From NCBI GenBank assembly GCA_023410155.1, contig JAEYQF010000391.1:1-17001 (forward strand): a DNA stretch of 17,001 nt, written 5' to 3'. Positions 1 through 7,600 of the stretch are shown one piece after another (within the stretch, counting starts at the first letter, position 1; the number at the start of each line of letters is the position of its first letter). A program made the position numbers and the translations under genes. The DNA comes from Verrucomicrobiota bacterium (GTDB lineage Bacteria; Verrucomicrobiota; Verrucomicrobiia; Opitutales; Opitutaceae). The notes below the pieces were generated by a model that worked only from the letters and a program-made list of their open reading frames with translations, made no database searches and was not told where the DNA came from.

Positions 1-797
1 ACGATGACCTTGGCCTGGTCCTTGTCTACGGCGACGCCGCGGACGACGACCTTTTCCATGTAGGCGACTTCTGCTTTCACAATGGTTCCTGGGTTGTGGT
101 TGAAACTGGAGCGCACCTCGAACACGACGCCGTATTTGCTGGCGAACTCGACGGAGCGGGACTGCATGACTTTCGACCCCGAGGAAGCGAGCTCCAGCAT
201 TTCATCATAGCTGATCTCCGCCAGCTTCCGGGCATTTTTCACCACGCGCGGGTCGGCGGTGTAAACGCCATCGACGTCGGTATAGATTTCACATTTGTCG
301 GCCTGAACGGCCGCCGCGAGCGCGATCGCGGTCAGGTCCGAGCCTCCGCGGCCGAGGGTGGTGATCTGCCCGTCGTTGTTGATGCCCTGAAAACCGGCAA
401 CGATGACCACCTTTCCCGCCTTCAGGTCGCGGTCGATCGGCTGCGCGTTGATCGTGGTGATCTTTGCTTTCGTGTGGGCCTTGTCCGTCAGGATGCCGGC
501 CTGCGCGCCCGTGTAGCTGACCGCGTCGACGCCGATGCCGTGGAGCGCCATCGCGGTGAGAGCGATCGTTTCCTGTTCGCCCGTGGCGAGCAGCATGTCG
601 AGCTCGCGTTCGCTTGGGTTGGCGCACACCGCCTTCGCCCGGGCGATCAATTCGTTTGTGACGCCCGACCGGGCGGACACGACAACGACCACTTCGTTGC
701 CTTCGTCGCGTGTCGCTTTGATGCGCTCGGCGACCTTCTTGATACGTTCGACGTCACCCACAGAGGTGCCGCCATATTTTTGCACGATGCGTGGCAT
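1..797 (-). CDS. lysC: Aspartate kinase (partial, C-terminal end beyond the window)
   Basis: Phosphorylates L-aspartate with ATP, the first step of the pathway to lysine, threonine and methionine; cytosolic. About 265 residues are visible. The start MPRIVQKYGGTSVG carries the family's KxGGTS nucleotide-binding motif at residues 7-12. Further in are GFQGINNDGQITTLGRGGSD and IYTDVDGVYTADPR, the usual substrate and ATP site segments of the amino-acid kinase fold. The last visible part, MEKVVVRGVAVDKDQAKVIV, is the beginning of the first regulatory ACT domain, so feedback regulation by an end product is likely but the effector cannot be told. The ATG at 797 lies 15 bases after the hom stop, so the gene is probably co-transcribed with hom. 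No Shine-Dalgarno precedes it; the leader is pyrimidine-rich (TTTTTCCCGCATTCC). The identification is firm; total length and subtype are not visible. Confidence 0.96.
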   Translation of the reverse strand, partial: MPRIVQKYGGTSVGDVERIKKVAERIKATRDEGNEVVVVVSARSGVTNELIARAKAVCANPSERELDMLLATGEQETIALTAMALHGIGVDAVSYTGAQAGILTDKAHTKAKITTINAQPIDRDLKAGKVVIVAGFQGINNDGQITTLGRGGSDLTAIALAAAVQADKCEIYTDVDGVYTADPRVVKNARKLAEISYDEMLELASSGSKVMQSRSVEFASKYGVVFEVRSSFNHNPGTIVKAEVAYMEKVVVRGVAVDKDQAKVI

Positions 798-812
798 GGA
801 ATGCGGGAAAAA

Positions 813-2144
813 TCAGTCCGCGAACTCGGCGATGCGCAGCAACAGCGGCGCTTCGATCACAGCGGGAAGCTTCTTGAGCCGGGCCAGAGTCGACTGGATC
901 GCCTTCTCGTTGCTTTCGTGGGTGGTCAGCACGAGCGAAGCCGCGTCGGGACGATCGGCTCGATTCTGGATCACGCTGGCGATGCTCACCTCCTGATCCG
1001 CCATGAGCGACGCGACTTTCGCGAGCACGCCCGGTCGGTCCTTCACGGTAAGCCGGACGTAGTAGCGACCGCGCACACTTTGCGGAGCAGCGAGTTTGCA
1101 GGCGGTTTTCGCCGCCGCGCGTCCGCTCTCTTTGCGGGCGGTGATGAACGCCCGGCGGTCGTTCTTCAGAAGCTCTACGGCGTCCGCGATGTCGCTGATG
1201 ACCGCGCTCGAGGTCGCGTCCTGGCCCGCGCCGCGGCCGATGTAGAGCGTGGTGCCGACGACATCTCCCTTCACCGAGACGGCGTTGAAAACGCCGCTCA
1301 CATTCGCGATGACATGACTCGACGGGAGCAGCGTGGGATGCACGCGCACGCTCAGTTCGTTCGTCGCGAAATCGCGGGCGATGATCACGAGCAGCTTGAT
1401 CCCGTAGCCGAGTTGCTCCGCGTGCCGGAAGTCCGCCGGCGTGAGTCGCTCGATGCCTTCCACGATCATCTGATCTGTGTTCACCCACACTCCGTGGGCG
1501 AGATAGGTGAGCACGGCGGCTTTGTGCGCCGCGTCCCAGCCGCCGACATCCAGCGTCTCGTCGGCTTCCGCATAGCCCAGGCGTTTCGCCTCCGCGAGCA
1601 CGGCCTGGTAAGGAGTGTCGTGCTCCTCCATCTGCGTAAGGATGTAGTTACACGTGCCGTTGAGGATGCCGTAGATCAGCGGGAAACGGTTTGCGACCAG
1701 ACCTTCCCGCAGCGACTTGATGATCGGTATGCCCCCGGCGACGCTGGCCTCGAAAAGGAAATGTCCGCCATGCCGGCGAGCCGTTTCGAAAATCTCGGCA
1801 CCGTGCTCGCAGATGAGGGCCTTGTTTGCTGAGACGACGATCTTGCCCCGCGCGAGCGCCGCGAGCGTAACCTGACGCGCGAGACCCGTGCCGCCCATCA
1901 GTTCGCAAACGATGTCGATACTCGGATCCGTCGCCACGGCCAGCGGATCAGCGGTAAGCTTCTGCGCCGGGATGGACACGCTCCGCTTCTTCCGCGCGTC
2001 CCGAACCGCGGCGCGCGCCAACTCGAGTCTCACTCCGAGGCGGGACTCGAGTTCGGTGCGGGAGCGCTCGAAGTGTTTCCACACGCCCTGCCCCACGGTG
2101 CCGAAACCACAGAGGCCGATTCGAATTACGGTCGGAGCATTCAT
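813..2144 (-). CDS. hom: Homoserine dehydrogenase with C-terminal ACT domain
   Basis: Reduces aspartate semialdehyde to homoserine with NAD(P)H, the branch-point step to threonine and methionine. The 443 residues are close to the usual length of the monofunctional ACT-containing form. The Rossmann motif GLCGFGTVGQG lies at residues 10-20, NGTCNYI at 162-168, and the catalytic set, aligned by motif spacing to the yeast enzyme, at E193, D204 and K208 (YAEAD and WDAAHK). The usual DVEG is DVGG here. Residues from about 360 form an ACT domain (YYVRLTVKDRPGVLAKV), the usual site of threonine feedback. The ATG overlaps the plsY stop by 4 bases (ATGA), implying translational coupling, and lysC follows after 15 bases. 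In many bacteria hom is next to thrC/thrB; here it sits between a lipid gene and lysC. Confidence 0.97.
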   Translation of the reverse strand: MNAPTVIRIGLCGFGTVGQGVWKHFERSRTELESRLGVRLELARAAVRDARKKRSVSIPAQKLTADPLAVATDPSIDIVCELMGGTGLARQVTLAALARGKIVVSANKALICEHGAEIFETARRHGGHFLFEASVAGGIPIIKSLREGLVANRFPLIYGILNGTCNYILTQMEEHDTPYQAVLAEAKRLGYAEADETLDVGGWDAAHKAAVLTYLAHGVWVNTDQMIVEGIERLTPADFRHAEQLGYGIKLLVIIARDFATNELSVRVHPTLLPSSHVIANVSGVFNAVSVKGDVVGTTLYIGRGAGQDATSSAVISDIADAVELLKNDRRAFITARKESGRAAAKTACKLAAPQSVRGRYYVRLTVKDRPGVLAKVASLMADQEVSIASVIQNRADRPDAASLVLTTHESNEKAIQSTLARLKKLPAVIEAPLLLRIAEFAD

Positions 2145-2821
2145 GCGTTGGGCGGCGGCACCGGTTGCCGGCTAAATTTGTTTTCCGTCCCTGTCAGCAA
2201 CCGCCCGATGTTGGCGCGGTGTCGCAGGATCACGAAAACGGCGAGGACCAGGGTGAGGATCAGGAGCGGCAGGGGCTGCTGCATGGCCACACTCACGATC
2301 GGGAGGGAGATGGCCGCGAGCAGCGACGCCAGCGATACGTAACGGCTCGCGTAGAAGGTCGCGATCCAGACGGCTAGCGCGATCACCAGGGCCACGGGCA
2401 TCAAGATCAACAACCCGCCCACCGATGTCGCCACGCCTTTGCCGCCGCGGAAGCGCGTGAAGCACGAGAAACTATGTCCGATGAGAGCGCCCACAAGCCC
2501 GCCGATGGCCACGATGTTCCAATCCGTCCCGCGGATGATGCCATCGGCGGCAATCCCTTCCGTCTCCAAGTCATAGGAAACGCTAGCCTGAGTATAGGCC
2601 AGCAGCGACCACGATGCAGCCACCAGGCCCTTCAGCACGTCCAATGCGAATACCAGATTTCCGGGACCGCTGCCCAACACTCGCCGAACATTGGTCGCCC
2701 CAGGGTTCCGGCTGCCGACCTCGAAAATGTTCACGCCCTTGTAGCGCGCGACAAGATACCCGAAGGGCAGAGAGCCCAAAAGGTATCCGACCGTGGCGGC
2801 GATGAGAAGCGGGACGAGCAT
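2141..2821 (-). CDS. plsY: Glycerol-3-phosphate acyltransferase PlsY
   Basis: Membrane enzyme that transfers an acyl group from acyl-phosphate to glycerol-3-phosphate to give lysophosphatidic acid, the first step of phospholipid synthesis. All three conserved cytoplasmic motifs are visible: SLPFGYLVAR (residues 17-26), GSRNPGATNVRR (36-47, with R38 where G is common) and GHSFSCFTRFRGGKGVAT around residues 115-132. Several hydrophobic segments fit the family's multi-pass topology. At 226 residues it is longer than the usual 190-210. The extra residues fall in a polar loop between DVLKG and the third motif, with the stretch SYDLETEGIAADGIIRGTDW. It lies 69 bases after serA and overlaps hom by 4 bases, so it appears to be an internal gene of an amino-acid operon. 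No Shine-Dalgarno sequence is seen before the ATG. Confidence 0.95.
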   Translation of the reverse strand: MLVPLLIAATVGYLLGSLPFGYLVARYKGVNIFEVGSRNPGATNVRRVLGSGPGNLVFALDVLKGLVAASWSLLAYTQASVSYDLETEGIAADGIIRGTDWNIVAIGGLVGALIGHSFSCFTRFRGGKGVATSVGGLLILMPVALVIALAVWIATFYASRYVSLASLLAAISLPIVSVAMQQPLPLLILTLVLAVFVILRHRANIGRLLTGTENKFSRQPVPPPNA

Positions 2822-2840
2822 CCGGCGGATTTAGGGTTTT

Positions 2841-2877
2841 GGGCCGTCGGCGGCGAGTAAATCCCGCCCGCCGGCCC
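2841..2877 (-). other. GC-rich hairpin between serA and plsY
   Basis: On the minus strand an arm beginning GGGCCGGC can pair with an arm ending ACGGCCC around a 10-base loop, with one mismatch and one bulge. It lies 13 bases after the serA stop and 20 bases before the plsY start. No T-run follows on either strand, so it is not a canonical intrinsic terminator. It could act as an attenuating or RNA-stabilising stem between the two genes. The fold is read by eye only. Confidence 0.4.
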
Positions 2878-2890
2878 TGCCCTGCACGAC

Positions 2891-4480
2891 TCAGAGCTGG
2901 ACGAATTTCGCCATTTTGATCGCGGAATGACCTTTGATCGCCTGGCGAGTTGAGTCCGACGGCTCCGTGTCGACACGCACTACCATGTAGGCAGTGCCCC
3001 CAGGCGTGAGACGGCTGAGCGACATGTCCGCGATGTTGACGTTGTTCTTCCCGAGAATCGTGCCGACATCGCCCACCATGCCGGGCTGGTCCACGTTCTC
3101 GAGCACGAGCAATTTGCCCTCGGCCACCACCTCGACCTCGCGGCCATTGATCTCCACGATGCGCGGCTGGTTGCCCTTCCCGATCAGCGTGCCCGAAGCG
3201 GAAAATGTGGTGCCTTCCGGCGACACGGCTTCGACGCGGATCAACTCCGTGTAACCCGAATCGCTGGTGGACTTGGTGACCTCCGCGCGCAACCCGAGGC
3301 GCTCGAGCAGGACCGGAGCGTTAACGAAATTCACTTCCTCGCCGCTGATTCGGCGGAGGTAGCCGCGCTGGATCGCGCGCGTGATCGCATTCGCATCCAG
3401 GTCCACGATTTTGCCCCAATACGTGATGCGCAGCGTGTCGATCTGCGAGGGAGAGACCTGCTGCACGAGCGTGCCGAGTTTCGCTCCGAGATCGAGGTAA
3501 GGCGCGAGCACCTTCAGCGCCGCCGCGTCGATGGACGGCATGTTCACGGCGTTGCGGATCACCCCGCCATTCAGCACGTCGGCAATTTGCTCCGCGATTT
3601 CGATGCCCACCGACTCCTGCGCTTCCGCCGTGGACGCGCCCAAGTGCGGAGTGAGCACGACGTTCGCCATCGTGCGGAACGGGCTGTCTTTGGCCAGCGG
3701 CTCATCCTCGAACACATCGAGTCCCGCAGCGGCCACTTTGCCCGACTTCAACGCTTCGATCAGCGCGGCTTCCTTGATGATCCCGCCGCGCGCGCAATTG
3801 AAGATTCGGACACCCTTCTTGCACTTCTCGAACGCCGCCTCGTCGATCATGTATTTGGTATCGTCCGTGAGCGGCATGTGCACGGTGATGTAGTCCGACT
3901 GCTTCAGCAATTCATCGAGCGTGACTGCCTCGACCTGCATCGCCTTGGCGCGACTCGGAGCGAGATAGGGATCAAACGCGAGCACGCGCATCCCAAAAGC
4001 CTGCGCACGCTTCGCGACTTCGCCGCCGATGCGGCCGAGTCCGACGATGCCGAGCGTCTTACGGAAAAGTTCGATACCCGAGAAGCTCTTGCGATCCCAT
4101 TGGCCGGCCTTCATCGACGCCGCCGCTTGCGGCACCGGGCGCGCTCCGCAGAGCAAGTGGGTAAACGTGAGTTCCGCCGTGGCGATGGTGTTACCCGCCG
4201 GCGTGTTCATCACGACCACACCGCGCTCGGTCGCGGCCTCGACATCGACATTGTCGACGCCCACGCCGGCCCGGCCCACGACCTTCAGCAACGGCGCCGC
4301 CGCAAACACCTCAGCCGTGATCTTCGTCTCCGAGCGCACCGCGATCGCGTGCACGTCCTTCACCAACTCCAGCACCTTCTCCGGGGACGAGCCGTAGGCC
4401 TCAACGACTTCGATGCCGGGCTGCTGGCGCAGGTAGGCGACTCCCTTGGGCGAGATCTTGTCAGCGACGAGGACTTTCAT
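2891..4480 (-). CDS. serA: D-3-phosphoglycerate dehydrogenase
   Basis: Oxidises 3-phosphoglycerate to 3-phosphohydroxypyruvate with NAD+, the first committed step of serine synthesis; cytosolic. The 529 residues match the long form with substrate-binding, nucleotide-binding, intervening (ASB) and ACT domains. The NAD motif GIVGLGRIGG is at residues 144-153. The catalytic Arg, Glu and His are R231 (CARGG), E260 (DVFEDEP) and H279 (TPHLGAST). The ASB domain follows, and the last ~75 residues form the ACT domain (ENVDQPGMVGDVGTILGKNN), usually the site of serine feedback. The ATG at 4480 is the natural start (MKVLVADKISPKG). An AGGA sits 12 bases upstream, too far to be a good Shine-Dalgarno. 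The 152-base gap upstream makes it the probable first gene of the serA-plsY-hom-lysC unit. Confidence 0.97.
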   Translation of the reverse strand: MKVLVADKISPKGVAYLRQQPGIEVVEAYGSSPEKVLELVKDVHAIAVRSETKITAEVFAAAPLLKVVGRAGVGVDNVDVEAATERGVVVMNTPAGNTIATAELTFTHLLCGARPVPQAAASMKAGQWDRKSFSGIELFRKTLGIVGLGRIGGEVAKRAQAFGMRVLAFDPYLAPSRAKAMQVEAVTLDELLKQSDYITVHMPLTDDTKYMIDEAAFEKCKKGVRIFNCARGGIIKEAALIEALKSGKVAAAGLDVFEDEPLAKDSPFRTMANVVLTPHLGASTAEAQESVGIEIAEQIADVLNGGVIRNAVNMPSIDAAALKVLAPYLDLGAKLGTLVQQVSPSQIDTLRITYWGKIVDLDANAITRAIQRGYLRRISGEEVNFVNAPVLLERLGLRAEVTKSTSDSGYTELIRVEAVSPEGTTFSASGTLIGKGNQPRIVEINGREVEVVAEGKLLVLENVDQPGMVGDVGTILGKNNVNIADMSLSRLTPGGTAYMVVRVDTEPSDSTRQAIKGHSAIKMAKFVQL

Positions 4481-4519
4481 GTGGGAAAAAGGTCCTAAAA
4501 GAACAACTGCCCCGTTTCC

Positions 4520-4549
4520 CTAGCAAGGAAAAGGTTGCCGTTATGACAA
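4520..4549 (-). promoter_or_regulatory. Weak candidate promoter for serA
   Basis: On the minus strand TTGTCA (4544-4549) resembles a -35 box, 5 of 6 to consensus. It is followed after 18 bases by TGCTAG (4520-4525), a poor -10 match, about 40 bases before the serA start. The gap is richer in A+T than the coding regions around it. The -10 match is weak, so only the general location of a promoter in this 152-base gap is suggested. Confidence 0.2.
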
Positions 4550-4563
4550 GAGGTTGAACGCAG

Positions 4564-4597
4564 AAAAACCGCGCCGATCTGCCCGGTGACGCGGGCA
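4564..4597 (-). terminator. Weak candidate terminator after the prolyl oligopeptidase gene
   Basis: On the minus strand TGCCCG and CGGGCA (4580-4597) form a perfect 6-base stem with a 6-base loop, about 35 bases after the stop codon. A run of five T (4564-4568) follows, but 11 bases beyond the stem, which is too far for a good intrinsic terminator. It could still separate the peptidase transcript from the serA unit. Confidence 0.25.
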
Positions 4598-4632
4598 AAT
4601 CAGTTGCGGCCTCACACCCCCGTCGCGCAGCG

Positions 4633-7600
4633 CTAAGGCTGCGGCTTCAGGCCCACGAAAAACGCGGCAAAAGTCAGCTTGTCCGCGCTTTCCTCGATCA
4701 CCTTCGACGTCGGCTTACCTGCTCCGTGACCGGCGTTGGTCTCGATCCGAATCAGGACCGGACCCGCATCAATCCGCGCGCGCACCGCTTCCTGCATGGC
4801 AGCCGTGTATTTGAACGAGTGCGCCGGATGCACCCGATCGTCGTGATCGGCCGTCGTCACCAGCACCGCGGGGTAGCGCGCGTCCGGGTCCACCGTGTGC
4901 AACGGGGAATACGCGCGCAGATACGCGAAGCCGGCCGCATCGTCGCTCGAGCCATAGTCTGCCACCCAGGCGTGCCCGATCGTGAACTTGTGAAAACGCA
5001 GCATATCCATCACCCCGACGGCCGGCAGGGCGACCCGCGCGAGTTCCGGCCGCTGATTCACCGTCGCGCCCACCAGCAAGCCTCCATTGCTGCCGCCGGA
5101 GAGCACGAGCTTGGCCGATGAGGTGTAGCGATGCTCGATCAACCACTCCGCGGCGGCGATGAAGTCATCGAAGACATTCTGTTTCCGCTCCTTCGTGCCC
5201 GAGTCGTGCCACTCTTTGCCGTATTCTCCGCCACCGCGGAGGTTCGGCACGGCGAAGACGCCACCTGCTTCCATCCAGACCAGATTGCCGAGCGAGAACG
5301 CCGGTTGCAGCGAGACATTGAAGCCGCCATATCCGTAGAGGAGCGCCGGCGCGGTGCCGTCGAGCACGAGGCCTTTCTTGTGCGTGACGAACATCGGCAC
5401 GCGCGTGCCATCCTTCGAGGTGTAGAACACCTGCTTCGTCTCGTAAGCCGCGGGATCGAAATCGACGTTCGGTGCGCGAAAAACCTCCCCCTTCCCGCTC
5501 TTGAGATCGTGGCGAAAGATCGTCGTGGGATACGTGAACGACGTGTAGCTGTAAAACAGCTCCGGATCGTCGGCCCGGCCGGAAATGCCGCTGATCTGTC
5601 CTAGCCCCGGCAACGGCACGTCGCCTTCCCCCGTGCCATCGGGACCATAAATGCTGAGGCGGCTCGCCACATCGCGCATCGAGAGCACCACGATTTTTCC
5701 GCCCACGATCGCGGCGCTCTCGATCACGTCGGCGCTTTCCGGCACGACGGTTCGCCACTTCGATCGCGCCGGATTCCGTGTATCCACCGCGACGATACGT
5801 TTGCGCGGCGCATCCAGGTTCGTCTGCACGAAGAGCGTCGTCCCGATGTTTCCGATCACGGTGAACTCGGCTTCCCACGTATCCACGAGTTTCACCAGCG
5901 GCGCATCGAGGCGCGGGGCCGTCGGGTCCCCCAGATCCACGAAGCGCAGGAGCGTGTCGTTCGAATCGCCGCGCGCGAGGGTCACGACGAGGAAGCGGCC
6001 ATCCTCCGTCGCGTCGCCATATACAAACCACTTCGGTTGATCCGGCACCTCGGCCATGAGTCGATCCTGCGACTGTGGAGTGCCAAGCCGGTGATAATAG
6101 AGCTTCTGGTGCTCGAGTGCGCTGAATGTCTTCCCCGTGCCCGCGTCCACCGTCGGTTCTGGGTATCGCGAGTAGAAGAAGCCTTTGCCGTCTTTCGTCC
6201 ACGACAGCCCGGAGAACTTCACCCATTTCACCACCTCGTCCGTGTCCTTGGCGTTGTCGATCTGACGCACGCGATACTCGTTCCAATCCGAGCCCGCCGC
6301 CGCGGTGCCGTAGGCGAGCCACTTCCCATCGTCCGAAACCGCCGTCGCCGTCAGCGCCACGGTGCCGTCATCCGAAAGTTTGTTCGGATCGAGCAGCACG
6401 CGAGGTTCCCCGTGCAGCGAGTCCTGCACGTAGAGCACGGCCTGGTTTTGCAGCCCTTCGTTCTTCGAGAAGAAGTATTTCCCGGCCTCTTTTTGCGGCA
6501 GGCCGAACTTCGGATAATTCCACAGCTTCGTGAGGCGCTGCTTGAACCACTCGCGCTGCGGGAGCTTTTCAAGAAACCCAAACGTCAGCCCGTTCTGCTG
6601 CTTCACCCATTCCGCGGTTTCCCCGGAGTCGAGGTCCTCGAGCCAGCGGTAGGGATCGGGCACGGCCTGACCGTGATAGTTGTCGACGGTGTCGTCCTTC
6701 CGTGCGGGTGGATAATCGAACGTGTTCATGGAGATCGCTTCGGTGGAGGCAGTCGTCGCGCTCCATTCGGCCGGCAAATGGGCCGCGCCCGGAGCCATGT
6801 GTTTGACGGCAAATCCCAGCATGTCGGTCCATTCGTCGATCGTTTTCGATACGGGAGTGGTGCCGCTCGATCCGCCGTGTCCGGCGTTGGCCTCGATGCG
6901 CACGAGCGCCGGCCGGGTTCCGCCCGCGACCGCCGCCTGCAGCGCGGCCGTGTATTTGTAGGTGTGGGCTGGATACACGCGGTCGTCGTGATCGCCGGTC
7001 GTCGCGAGCACGGCCGGATACTCCGCGCCGCTGCGGATGTTGTGCACCGGGGAATAGGCCCGCAGGTAGCGAAAGCCTTCCGGTGTTTCGCTCGACCCAT
7101 AATCGGACACCCAGCCCGCGCCGATGGTGAAGGTGTGAAACCGCAGCATGTCCATCACGCCCACCTGCGGAAACGCCACCGCCCCGAGGTTCGGCCGCTG
7201 GTTGAGCACGGCGCCCACCAGCAGCCCCCCGTTGGAGCGGCCCTGGAGCACCAGGCGATCCCGCGCGGTGTAGTTCTGGTCCACCAGCCAGTCGGCCGCG
7301 GCGATGTAGTCGTCGAAGACGTTTTGCTTTCGCTCCTTCGTGCCCGCGAGGTGCCACGCCTCGCCGTATTCACCGCCGCCGCGCAACGTTGCCACCGCAT
7401 AAACGCCGCCCATTCGCAGCCACACGAGCGGCGGAATCGAGAACTGCGGCTGGATCGAAACGTTGAACCCTCCGTAGCCGTAGAGCCACGCGGGAGCCGA
7501 GCCGTCGAGCTTCAGGCCCTTGCGATGCGTGACAAACATCGGGAAACGCGTCCCGTCGCGCGAGGTCACCCACACTTGCTGCGTCTCGTAATCGGCCGCG

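Noticed and set aside
96..1832. 578-codon open frame on the plus strand
   Set aside because: It lies opposite lysC and hom, whose protein motifs are unmistakable. The translation is rich in R, H, D and V, typical of antisense frames in GC-rich DNA, and has no recognisable domain.
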